Source: CAG-791 sp002449595 | GTDB taxonomy: Bacteria; Bacillota; Clostridia; Lachnospirales; Lachnospiraceae | DNA: 64,000 nucleotides | Assembly: GCA_946539855.1 (NCBI GenBank) | Contig: CAMNHV010000009.1 | Coordinates: forward strand, 1-64,000 | Direction: 5' to 3' | Shown here: one piece after another, positions 27,014-34,748 of the stretch | Layout: every line of letters starts with the position of its first letter | How positions within the stretch are numbered: the first letter of the stretch is position 1 | The notes under the pieces: model-generated | What the model was told of the DNA's origin: nothing | Databases searched by the model: none | What the model saw: only the letters and a program-made list of their open reading frames with translations | Made by a program: the position numbers and the translations under genes

Positions 27014-29736
27014 GTAAAGTATTGTCGATCCGCGTGACAGGTGCGGTGCAGGGCATCGGCTACCGCCCGTTTATCGCGCGTCTCGCTGAAAAACTAAATC
27101 TTGTCGGAGAAGTCAGGAACACCGGCGGCGTCGTCACGATTCTGGCAGCAGGCAGCGCTTCCGCCGTGGATACTTTCCTGCAGACAGTGCAGACCAAGGT
27201 GCCTGCTGGCGGACTGCTTGTGTCCGTGGACGCACGCGACGTAACAGACCGCTATGTGGCAGCTGAGGACAAAGCAGATGTCTCGAGCGTCGCAGAAGAA
27301 TATGCGACAGTTGTGGGAAAAGAACCTGCCTTGGATGAAACAGAAGAGCATGCCGCAGAAGCCCTGAATGATAGAAAAGAGAGTGACGGTATTCTGCCGC
27401 TGCCCGAACACTTCCGAATTTGTGAGAGTGAAGTCGAGCAAGTTGATGATCTTCCGGTATTTCCGCCGGATATCGGGATCTGTGAAGAATGCACAGGTGA
27501 GATGGAGGATCCATCTGACAGACGACACGGATATCCGCTGATCAGCTGCGCTTCCTGTGGACCGAGATGGAGCATCCTCCGGCGGTTCCCGTATGACCGG
27601 GATACGACGGCGATGCTTCCGTATGAGATGTGTCCCACCTGCGCTGTGGAGTATACGACCGGACGACGCAGGCATGCGCAGACAATTTCCTGCCACGACT
27701 GCGGACCGCAGATGGTGCTCTACGGATTCGATGGAACACAATTCATCCGCATGAATAGTGCTTCTGAAGGAAGTGACATCGACGAAGATCTGATGAAGGC
27801 TGCGGCGATCTTGCGGCACGGAGGAATTCTTGCTGCAAAGAGTGTCGGCGGGTATCAGCTGATGTGCCTTGCGAACGATGCCGACGCGGCGAAGCGCCTT
27901 CGGAAGATAAAAGGCCGTGAAAAGAAGCCTTTTGCTGTGCTGTTCCATGACGTCAGTGCCGTGAAAGAGTATTGCATCGTCAATGAGGAAGAAGAGAAAC
28001 TGCTTCGTTCCTCCGCGCGGCCGATCGTGCTTCTTGAACCCGCAGTTCGCTCCGCCTTCCCCGCAGAAGTATGTGCGGAGAGCCGGAGGATTGGCGCGTT
28101 TCTTCCGTCGGCGGGGTTCCAGACATTGCTTACAGGATTGTGCGGACCGCTGATCGTCACGAGCTGCAACCTGACGGACGGACCGATCCTGACGCATAAC
28201 GAGGACCTGCTCACATTCTTCCGGCAGAGCGAAGATCCGCCGGACGCAGTCTACGATCACGACAGGGAGATCCTGCGGCCGCTCGACGACTCGGTGCTGA
28301 GTGTCGTGGACGGGCAGGCGCAGATGATTCGCAGAAGCAGAGGATACGTTCCGATGCCGGTATTCGTGAAGCATGGGGCTTCTTCCGGGGCCGCGATCCT
28401 CGCGCTCGGCGGAGACCTGAAGAGCACATTCTGTCTCATGAAACGCGATCGCGCGATCCTGTCGCAGTATTACGGTGACCTCGCGGAGTATGGCGTTTAC
28501 GGAAATTACACCAGTGGGATCCGCGACATGGCGGATGTCTTCGAAGTAAAGCCGGAGATCATCGTCACAGATCTTCATCCCGGCTACCTTTCATCGGCGC
28601 ACGGGAAGGAGATCGCGGAAGAACTCGCTTCAAAAGGAACTGAACAAGTAGAAGAGATCCGCGTCCAGCATCACCACGCCCACATCGCTTCTGTGATGGC
28701 GGAGCATGGGCTGGAGTCCTGCATCGGTATTGCCTTTGACGGCACGGGATACGGGACGGACGGCCAGCTCTGGGGCGGAGAGTTCCTATATTGCAAGGGA
28801 TCCGGATTCGAGAGAGAAGCATCTCTTTCCGCGATTCGTCTATGCGGCGGCGACCGCGCGGCGAAGGACGCGGAACTCGCAGCATGCTGTCTTATCACAT
28901 CATGTGAAAATGCAGTAGACACGAAGCTTGCGCCAGACAGGAATGCCTCCATCGTGGAAGGCACCGGCAAAGTATCAGGTAGCGATTCAAATTCAGGCTT
29001 TTTCCTGGCGCGGCAGAACATCTCCCCCGCCAAGGAGCAAATGGTTCGTGCAGCGCTTGCGCATAACATCAACACCGTATCTTGCACAAGCATGGGGCGT
29101 CTGTTTGACGCCGCGGCTTTCCTGCTTAGCCTTCGAGCAGAGAATTCATATGAAGGAGAGTGCGCCATCGCGCTTGAAAATGCTGCGATCCGAGCGGCGA
29201 AATCAATTCTCTTAGAAGATAATGCAAACGCTGGAGCGGACAGTGACAGGACTGAGTTTTCAGATGTTGGAGCAGCTGGGAACGAGACCGAAACCGTCAA
29301 CACCGGCACTCCCAGAAACGAGTCAGATCTCATCCACGCGATCCTCGAGAGAGCGGATCTCTGGAGGCGGGTGGAAATGCTTTTCCCGGAACTTGTGAGA
29401 GAAGAGGACGGAAGGCTCCTCCTGTCACAGGAAGTCCTCGCGCGAGGAATCATGCAGGCGATGCAGGAGGAATCAGCGGACTTCGCCGCCCTCCTGTTCC
29501 ACATGGCGATCCTCGAGGGAAGCGTGCAGATCTGTAGGAAGATCCGCGCAAAGACCGGCGAAACCGCGGTTGCGCTCTCGGGCGGATCGTTCCAGAACCG
29601 GATCCTCGCAGAGGGGTGCGTCCATCTTTTACGAAACGAAGGTTTTCATGTATACTTGAACAGGCTGGTACCCCCGAACGACGGCGGAATCAGCTTGGGA
29701 CAGGCTTTTATCGCAGCACAGACGCTGCGGAAATAA
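27010..29736 (+). CDS. hypF: Carbamoyltransferase HypF (hydrogenase maturation)
   Basis: HypF uses carbamoyl phosphate and ATP to load a carbamoyl group onto the C-terminal Cys of HypE, the first step toward the cyanide ligands of [NiFe]-hydrogenase. Domains: N-terminal acylphosphatase (VTGAVQGIGYRPFIARLAEKL), paired zinc fingers (CEEC-x18-CASC-x24-CPTC-x16-CHDC; the last spacing is two shorter than usual), a YrdC-like domain (about 255-445), and the Kae1-like domain with the HHHAH motif in VQHHHAHIASVMAEHGLE and FDGTGYGTDGQLWGGEF. It is 908 residues against the usual ~750-770. Extra polar segments lie at about 27250-27450, 28900-29030 and 29205-29335. It starts inside the dprA stop and is followed by hypC-D-E. 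Confidence 0.95.
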   Translation: MSKVLSIRVTGAVQGIGYRPFIARLAEKLNLVGEVRNTGGVVTILAAGSASAVDTFLQTVQTKVPAGGLLVSVDARDVTDRYVAAEDKADVSSVAEEYATVVGKEPALDETEEHAAEALNDRKESDGILPLPEHFRICESEVEQVDDLPVFPPDIGICEECTGEMEDPSDRRHGYPLISCASCGPRWSILRRFPYDRDTTAMLPYEMCPTCAVEYTTGRRRHAQTISCHDCGPQMVLYGFDGTQFIRMNSASEGSDIDEDLMKAAAILRHGGILAAKSVGGYQLMCLANDADAAKRLRKIKGREKKPFAVLFHDVSAVKEYCIVNEEEEKLLRSSARPIVLLEPAVRSAFPAEVCAESRRIGAFLPSAGFQTLLTGLCGPLIVTSCNLTDGPILTHNEDLLTFFRQSEDPPDAVYDHDREILRPLDDSVLSVVDGQAQMIRRSRGYVPMPVFVKHGASSGAAILALGGDLKSTFCLMKRDRAILSQYYGDLAEYGVYGNYTSGIRDMADVFEVKPEIIVTDLHPGYLSSAHGKEIAEELASKGTEQVEEIRVQHHHAHIASVMAEHGLESCIGIAFDGTGYGTDGQLWGGEFLYCKGSGFEREASLSAIRLCGGDRAAKDAELAACCLITSCENAVDTKLAPDRNASIVEGTGKVSGSDSNSGFFLARQNISPAKEQMVRAALAHNINTVSCTSMGRLFDAAAFLLSLRAENSYEGECAIALENAAIRAAKSILLEDNANAGADSDRTEFSDVGAAGNETETVNTGTPRNESDLIHAILERADLWRRVEMLFPELVREEDGRLLLSQEVLARGIMQAMQEESADFAALLFHMAILEGSVQICRKIRAKTGETAVALSGGSFQNRILAEGCVHLLRNEGFHVYLNRLVPPNDGGISLGQAFIAAQTLRK

Positions 29737-29822
29737 GGATCCTGACACGATGGGATCAGTCTGGGGCAGGCTATTGCTGCGACGCTGACACCGCAGGATC
29801 CACATAAAAGGAGAGATTCAAT

Positions 29823-30050
29823 ATGTGCGTAGCATATCCGGGAACAGTCATAGCGGTCCGTCCGGCGGAGCATAAGGCGACTGTCGATTTTTCGGGCACG
29901 ACGGTGGATGCGCTGACCGGGGTTTCCGATATCAAGGAGGGCGACCGCGTGCTGGTGCACGCCGGCTGCGTGATCCGGGTCCTGCAGGAGCAGGAGGCGG
30001 ACGAGCTGACCGAGCTCTTTAAGGAACTGGAGGAGGCGATCCGGTCATGA
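29823..30050 (+). CDS. hypC: Hydrogenase maturation chaperone HypC
   Basis: HypC (HupF family) works with HypD to assemble the Fe(CN)2CO unit and to deliver it to the hydrogenase large subunit. The 75-residue protein begins with the essential Met-Cys (MCVAYPGTVIAV), followed by VDFSGTTVDALTGVSDIKEGDRVLVHAGCVIRVL. AAAGGAGAG is well placed before the ATG. The last four bases overlap hypD. An 86-base gap separates it from hypF; no terminator is evident there. Confidence 0.96.
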   Translation: MCVAYPGTVIAVRPAEHKATVDFSGTTVDALTGVSDIKEGDRVLVHAGCVIRVLQEQEADELTELFKELEEAIRS

Positions 30051-31093
30051 GCGCGCTCACTCTGGAACGGATCCGCGAGGAGCTCGCCTCGTACGACGGC
30101 GCGCCCCTGAGGATCATGGAGGTGTGCGGCACACACACCGCCTCCATCGTGAAAAACGGCATCCCATCCCTCCTGTCTGACAAGATCCGTCTGATTTCCG
30201 GACCGGGCTGCCCGGTCTGCGTGACGGTCACGGCCTACATCGACAGGCTGACGGAGCTCGCGCTCACGGAGGGCACGGCCGTCTGCGCGTTTGGCGATCT
30301 TCTGCGCGTGCGCGGAAGCAGCATGAGCCTCGCGGACGCGAAAGCGCGCGGCGGAAGAGTGCACATGGTCTACTCGCCGGCGCAGATGCTGGATCTCGCA
30401 GAGGCGGATCCGCAGAGGACGTACGTCTTTGCGGCGGTCGGCTTCGAGACGACGATTCCGGTCTACGCGATCCTTATTCAGGAGGCGGAGCGCCGCGGAA
30501 TCCGCAACGTCAAACTACTTACGTCGCTCAAGACAATGCCGCAGGTCATCGGCTGGCTCATGGACTCCGGCGCAAAGATCGACGGCTTCATCGCACCGGG
30601 CCATGTCTGCGCGGTCGCCGGCTACGAGGACTACATTACTGCCGCCGCGAAGTACGGCGTGCCTTTCGTGGTCTCGGGTTTTGAGGGACCGCAGCTGCTC
30701 GCGACGATCTACGCCCTCGTGAAGATGCAGGGCAGGGGAGAGGTCAGAAACCTTTACCCGGGCGTCGTGGAAAAGGAAGGCAGCCCCGAATCCAGACAGC
30801 TCACAGCGGAGTTTTTCGAGCCTTGCGATGCGGCATGGCGCGGCATGGGGATCATCCCCGGCTCCGGTATGCGCCTGAAAGATGAATTTGCGCAGTACGA
30901 CGCAGGAAGCGAGGGCCTCACGGAGGACCGCATGGCGACCGGCTGCCAGTGCGCGCACGTGCTGACGGGCGAGATCACGCCTGAGCAGTGTCCCCTGTTT
31001 GGAAAGGTCTGCACACCGCAGGATCCGCACGGCGCCTGCATGGTGTCGCAGGAGGGGAGCTGCTTTAATCACTTTGTGGCAAGAGGAATATAA
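30047..31093 (+). CDS. hypD: Hydrogenase maturation protein HypD
   Basis: HypD carries a [4Fe-4S] cluster and, with HypC, is the scaffold on which the Fe(CN)2CO cofactor of [NiFe]-hydrogenase is built. The 348 residues contain MEVCGTHTASIVKNGIP, the CxxC in SGPGCPVCVT, GFETTIP, FIAPGHVCAVAGYEDY, FVVSGFEGPQLL and C-terminal cluster cysteines in GCQCAHVLTGEITPEQCPLFGKVCTP. It overlaps hypC by 4 bases and shares a base with hypE. Confidence 0.97.
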   Translation: MSALTLERIREELASYDGAPLRIMEVCGTHTASIVKNGIPSLLSDKIRLISGPGCPVCVTVTAYIDRLTELALTEGTAVCAFGDLLRVRGSSMSLADAKARGGRVHMVYSPAQMLDLAEADPQRTYVFAAVGFETTIPVYAILIQEAERRGIRNVKLLTSLKTMPQVIGWLMDSGAKIDGFIAPGHVCAVAGYEDYITAAAKYGVPFVVSGFEGPQLLATIYALVKMQGRGEVRNLYPGVVEKEGSPESRQLTAEFFEPCDAAWRGMGIIPGSGMRLKDEFAQYDAGSEGLTEDRMATGCQCAHVLTGEITPEQCPLFGKVCTPQDPHGACMVSQEGSCFNHFVARGI

Positions 31094-32109
31094 TGACAGA
31101 ATCATTCATAAAAATGGCCCACGGCAGCGGCGGACAGTCCACGTCCGAACTGATCGCGGGCATCTTTGCGAAGTATTTTCATAACGAGTATCTGGACGCG
31201 ATGGGCGACGCCGCGGTCGTGCCGGGAAGCGGCAGGATCGCGATGACGACGGACAGCTTCGTCGTGACGCCGTATTTCTATCCGGGCGGCGACATCGGCA
31301 GGCTGTGCATCTGCGGCACCGTCAACGACCTTCTGATGAGCGGCGCCGTGCCGAAGTATCTGACCTTCGGCTGCATCCTGGAAGAGGGAATGCCGACGGA
31401 CGCGCTCGAAAAGATCGTGCAGTCCGCAGCGCAGACAGCGGCGGAAGCCGGGATCCAGATCGTCGCCGGCGACACCAAAGTCATCGAGAACAGCGGCCAT
31501 CCGGAGGGTGGCATCATCATCAACACGGCTGGTGTCGGCTTCGTCCCGGAAGGCAGATCCGTTGGCGCAGACCAGATCCGGGAAGGGGACGCAGTCATCA
31601 TTTCCGGCACGCTCGGAGAGCATCACGCCGCGATCCTCGGCAAGCGCATGGGCCTCGAAAACACCATCCAGAGCGACAATGCGCCGCTCGGCGAGATGAC
31701 GTCCGCGCTGTTTGCGGCAGGCGTCCGCGTCCGCGCGATGCGGGACGTGACGAGAGGCGGCCTCGGTACCGTGATGCACGAGTTCGCATCCGAGTCTGGC
31801 AAGACGATCATTCTGGAAGAAAAGGCTCTTCCCGTGCGCCGCGACGTTCGCGACTTCTGCGGTATCCTCGGACTCGACCCGCTGTATATGGGCAACGAAG
31901 GAAAGATGGCGGTGGTCGTCGATCCGGCAGACACTGAGAAGGCGCTGGAAGCGATCCGCGGCAGCCGCTACGGACAGGACGCGGCGGTCATCGGAGAAGT
32001 AGCCGCGGCGGAAAACATGCCGGAAGGCCGGCTCCTGCTCCGCACGCCGGTCGGAGGATTACGGGTGCTTGGGCCCCTTTACGGAGAGGGGTTACCACGC
32101 ATCTGCTGA
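31093..32109 (+). CDS. hypE: Hydrogenase maturation protein HypE
   Basis: HypE dehydrates the thiocarbamate on its C-terminal Cys to a thiocyanate that donates CN to HypCD. It has the AIRS/PurM fold: MAHGSGGQSTSELI, MTTDSFVVTPYFYPGGDIGRLCICGTVNDLLMSGA, RGGLGTVMHEFA, and the obligatory C-terminal PRIC ending. Length 338 residues. With this gene the hypFCDE set is complete, but hypA and hypB (nickel insertion) and any hydrogenase structural genes are absent from the window. The start shares one base with the hypD stop. Confidence 0.97.
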   Translation: MTESFIKMAHGSGGQSTSELIAGIFAKYFHNEYLDAMGDAAVVPGSGRIAMTTDSFVVTPYFYPGGDIGRLCICGTVNDLLMSGAVPKYLTFGCILEEGMPTDALEKIVQSAAQTAAEAGIQIVAGDTKVIENSGHPEGGIIINTAGVGFVPEGRSVGADQIREGDAVIISGTLGEHHAAILGKRMGLENTIQSDNAPLGEMTSALFAAGVRVRAMRDVTRGGLGTVMHEFASESGKTIILEEKALPVRRDVRDFCGILGLDPLYMGNEGKMAVVVDPADTEKALEAIRGSRYGQDAAVIGEVAAAENMPEGRLLLRTPVGGLRVLGPLYGEGLPRIC

Positions 32110-32142
32110 ATAACAAGTAATGCAGGACGACAAACATCACGA

Positions 32143-32163
32143 GCGGAACGCGAAGCGTTCTGC
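32143..32163 (+). other. Hairpin in the hisS leader
   Basis: GCGGAACGC-GAA-GCGTTCTGC is a near-perfect stem-loop 35 bases before the hisS start. It has no T-run, and no T-box features (specifier loop, AGGGTGGNACCGCG) are present, so it is neither a clear terminator nor a T-box. Confidence 0.4.
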
Positions 32164-32197
32164 GAGTGCTCAACAATTAATTAAGGAGACCCCAACT

Positions 32198-33457
32198 ATG
32201 GCACTCATCAAAAAACCCGTCAACGGCATGAAGGACATCCTCCCCCGCGAGATGGAGATCCGGGACTACCTGATCGCCCTCATCAAGGAGACGTACGGGC
32301 AGTTCGGCTTCCAGTCGATCGAGACGCCTTGCGTCGAGAGCATTGAGAACCTGACCAGCAAGCAGGGCGGCGACAACGAGAAGCTGATCTTCCGCATCTT
32401 AAAGCGCGGCGAGAAGCTTCGTCTGGAAGATGCGAAGAGCGACGCCGACCTCGTCGACTACGGCCTGCGCTATGACCTGACCGTGCCGCTCGTGCGGTAC
32501 TTCTCAAACCACGAAAACGAGCTGCAGATGCCCTTCAAGGCGCTGCAGATGGGTAATGTGTGGCGCGCGGACCGGCCGCAGAAGGGCAGGTACCGCCAGT
32601 TCATGCAGTGCGACATCGATATCATCGGCGAGCCCTCGAACCTCGCGGAGATCGAGCTGATCCTCGCGACGACGACGACCCTCGGCCGCATCGGCTTCAA
32701 AGGCTTCCAGATCCGGATCAACGAGAGAAGGCTGCTGAAGGCGATGGCGTCCTACAGCGGATTCCCGGAGGAGCGCTGGGACGAAGTCTTCATCACCCTC
32801 GACAAGATGGACAAGATCGGCCTGGACGGCGTCCGCAGCGAGCTCGTCGAGAGCGGTTTCGCGGCGGAGAGCGTGGAAAAGTATGCCGCGCTGTTCGACG
32901 GCCTGAAGCAGACGGACGATCCGCTCGCCTTCCTCGAGGAAGCGCTGAAGGACGTCATCACGGACGACACGATCACTTCCCTCCGCGAGATCATGCAGAG
33001 CGTGGAAGAAGCGAAGAGCGCGGATTTCCAGGTCGTGTTCGACCCGACGATCGTGCGCGGCATGAGCTACTACACCGGAACGATCTTCGAGATCGCGATG
33101 CCGGAGCTCGGCATCAGCTGCGGCGGAGGCGGCCGCTACGACAAGATGGTCGGGCGCTTCATCGGCAGGGACGTCCCGGCGTGCGGCTTCTCCATCGGAT
33201 TTGAGAGAATCATTCTCATCCTCATGGAGAACGGCTTCGAGATCCCGGACGCGCCGAAGAAGACGGCCTACCTCGTAGAGAAGAATCTCCCGGGCGACAA
33301 GCTGACCGCCGTCATCCGCAAGGCGCAGAAGGAGCGCGCGGACGGCAGTCAGGTCCTCCTCGTCCGCATGAACAAGAACAAGAAGTTCCAGAAGCAGCAG
33401 CTCACAGAACAGGGCTACACTGCATTTGAGGAGTTCTACCACGACACGGAGATCTGA
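32198..33457 (+). CDS. hisS: Histidyl-tRNA synthetase
   Basis: A class II aminoacyl-tRNA synthetase that charges tRNA-His. The 419 residues include motif 1 near GMKDILPREM...YGQFGFQSIETP, motif 2 (MGNVWRADRPQKGRYRQFMQCDIDIIGEP), the histidine-specific segment VVFDPTIVRGMSYYTGTIFEI with SCGGGGRYD, motif 3 (CGFSIGFERI), and a short anticodon-binding domain. The ATG at 32198 follows AAGGAG by 9 bases; an upstream start at 32120 would add 26 residues that do not resemble HisRS. aspS, which often follows hisS in Firmicutes, is replaced here by an rsmJ-like gene. Confidence 0.96.
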   Translation: MALIKKPVNGMKDILPREMEIRDYLIALIKETYGQFGFQSIETPCVESIENLTSKQGGDNEKLIFRILKRGEKLRLEDAKSDADLVDYGLRYDLTVPLVRYFSNHENELQMPFKALQMGNVWRADRPQKGRYRQFMQCDIDIIGEPSNLAEIELILATTTTLGRIGFKGFQIRINERRLLKAMASYSGFPEERWDEVFITLDKMDKIGLDGVRSELVESGFAAESVEKYAALFDGLKQTDDPLAFLEEALKDVITDDTITSLREIMQSVEEAKSADFQVVFDPTIVRGMSYYTGTIFEIAMPELGISCGGGGRYDKMVGRFIGRDVPACGFSIGFERIILILMENGFEIPDAPKKTAYLVEKNLPGDKLTAVIRKAQKERADGSQVLLVRMNKNKKFQKQQLTEQGYTAFEEFYHDTEI

Positions 33458-33461
33458 CAGA

Positions 33462-34226
33462 GTGACGGAGCAGGGAAAAGCATCCTTCGCCAGCCTCATG
33501 GCCGCAGACAAGCCTCATCACGAGAACATCGCGACTGACACCGGCATCCGTCTCGAGCACACAGAGGACGGCCTGACGCTCACGGACGGAAAACTCTCCA
33601 TGCGGGGAGATTTCATGAGCCTGCTTCCCAGGATCCGCCGCGGCAACCTGCACAAGGAACTGCTGGTCCGTGCGGCGGGTTGGAAGAGCATGGGCGAAGG
33701 GAAAACGGACACCCCGACACCTCTCGTGCTGGATGCCACCGCGGGGCTGGGCGAAGATTCTTTTCTCATGGCAGCTGCGGGACTGCGCGTGGAACTGTAT
33801 GAGCGGGACCCGGTGATCGCACAGCTTCTTGAGGACGCGCTCGAAAGAGCGGCGGAAGACCCGGAGCTCGCGCCGGTCGTCTCGCGCATGACCCTCCACT
33901 GCGAGGACAGCATCGCGGCGATGCAAAGGATCGGCCGGATGCGGGAGGCGGGAGAAGACGCCGCATTCCCTGACGTGATCTTCCTCGACCCGATGTTCCC
34001 GGGGCGCACCAAGAGCGCCCTCGTCGGGAAGAAATTCCAGCTTCTGCAGCAGCTGGAAAAACCTTGTGACGACGAACAGACACTTCTTTCGGCGGCGGTC
34101 CTGGCGAGGCCCCGCCGCATCGTGATCAAGCGCCCCGCGAAGGGACCGTATCTGTCCGGCAGGAAGCCGGATTTTTCACTGCCCGGAAAAGCAGTCCGCT
34201 ATGACGTGATCCTGCTGCATTCCTGA
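33462..34226 (+). CDS. rsmJ: RsmJ-like 16S rRNA (guanine-N2) methyltransferase
   Basis: A 254-residue SAM-dependent methyltransferase of the RsmJ family, which methylates a guanine near the 3' end of 16S rRNA (G1516 in E. coli). Visible motifs are LVLDATAGLGEDSFLMAAAGLRVELYERDP (SAM site), the NPPY-like catalytic motif VIFLDPMFPGRTKSALVGKK, and IVIKRPAKGPYLSGRKPDF. The GTG at 33462 lies 4 bases after the hisS stop with GGAG upstream; an ATG at 33498 is possible. The family is best known in proteobacteria but also occurs in Clostridia. Confidence 0.85.
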   Translation: MTEQGKASFASLMAADKPHHENIATDTGIRLEHTEDGLTLTDGKLSMRGDFMSLLPRIRRGNLHKELLVRAAGWKSMGEGKTDTPTPLVLDATAGLGEDSFLMAAAGLRVELYERDPVIAQLLEDALERAAEDPELAPVVSRMTLHCEDSIAAMQRIGRMREAGEDAAFPDVIFLDPMFPGRTKSALVGKKFQLLQQLEKPCDDEQTLLSAAVLARPRRIVIKRPAKGPYLSGRKPDFSLPGKAVRYDVILLHS

Positions 34227-34262
34227 CAATAGCCGCCTGATATGGAACACTGAGAATATTTT

Positions 34263-34288
34263 GCGGAATCATATGATTCCGCATTTTC
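34263..34288 (+). terminator. Intrinsic terminator after rsmJ
   Basis: GCGGAATCAT pairs perfectly with ATGATTCCGC (34263-34282), followed by ATTTTCG. Confidence 0.8.
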
Positions 34289-34303
34289 GTACGCACGAAG
34301 TAG

Positions 34304-34332
34304 TTGAGCCTAACCGAGAGTTAGATTATACT
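34304..34332 (+). promoter_or_regulatory. Promoter of the P-type ATPase module
   Basis: TTGAGC (34304-34309), exactly 17 bases, TATACT (34327-34332). The start would be near 34339, about 90 bases before the first gene. Confidence 0.75.
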
Positions 34333-34353
34333 ATCTCTGTTAGCGTAAACTAA
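34310..34353 (+). promoter_or_regulatory. Putative operator: TTAG/CTAA repeats around the promoter
   Basis: CTAAC-N5-GTTAG (34310-34324) fills most of the promoter spacer, and a second element GTTAG-N6-CTAAG (34339-34354) covers the expected transcription start. TTAG/CTAA half-sites resemble those of DtxR-family metal regulators (DtxR, IdeR, MntR). The assignment is inference; the repeats and their position are observed. Confidence 0.5.
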
Positions 34354-34427
34354 GAATCGGCTGTGCGGGAAGCGGACTTAAGGATCCAAACGCACGATGA
34401 AAGCCGGAAATAGAAGAGGAGGCAGAT

Positions 34428-34748
34428 ATGATTTCCTGGAAGAAACTTGGAATGTTCGCGGGCGGCGTGCTGTTCGGCACAGCGGGCATCGCGATCCTCG
34501 GGAGCGAAGACGCAAAGAAGGTCTACACACACTGCACCGCGGCGGTGCTGCGCGGCAAGGACTGCGTTGTAAAGCGCGCCGAGATCATCCGCGAGAACTG
34601 CGGCGACATCGCGGCGGACGCCGAGGACATCAATGAGAAGCGTGCGGAAGCGGCCAGGGAACGCGAGATCGCGGACGCCAGGGCGACGCTGGAAGCTTAC
34701 ACGGAAGTAGACACGAAAGAAAGCACGGAAGAGGAACCCAAAGAGTGA
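34428..34748 (+). CDS. DUF6110-like small membrane protein, P-type ATPase partner
   Basis: A 106-residue protein with one N-terminal hydrophobic segment (LGMFAGGVLFGTAGIAILGS, residues ~5-24; Gly-rich with small-xxx-small spacing), a conserved-looking EDAKKVYTHCTAAVLRGKDCVVKRA stretch, and a charged tail rich in Glu, Ala and Arg. It resembles the DUF6110 family as I recall it. No catalytic motif is visible. It has an excellent AGGAGG site and its stop overlaps the start of the P-type ATPase (GTGA). By analogy, mycobacterial PacL proteins are small single-helix partners encoded next to P-type ATPases and stabilise them. A similar helper or metal-trap role is inference. Confidence 0.8.
   Translation: MISWKKLGMFAGGVLFGTAGIAILGSEDAKKVYTHCTAAVLRGKDCVVKRAEIIRENCGDIAADAEDINEKRAEAAREREIADARATLEAYTEVDTKESTEEEPKE

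Noticed and set aside
32110..32197. Possible T-box upstream of hisS
   Set aside because: Only 88 bases, no specifier loop and no T-box sequence; just one small hairpin without a T-run.
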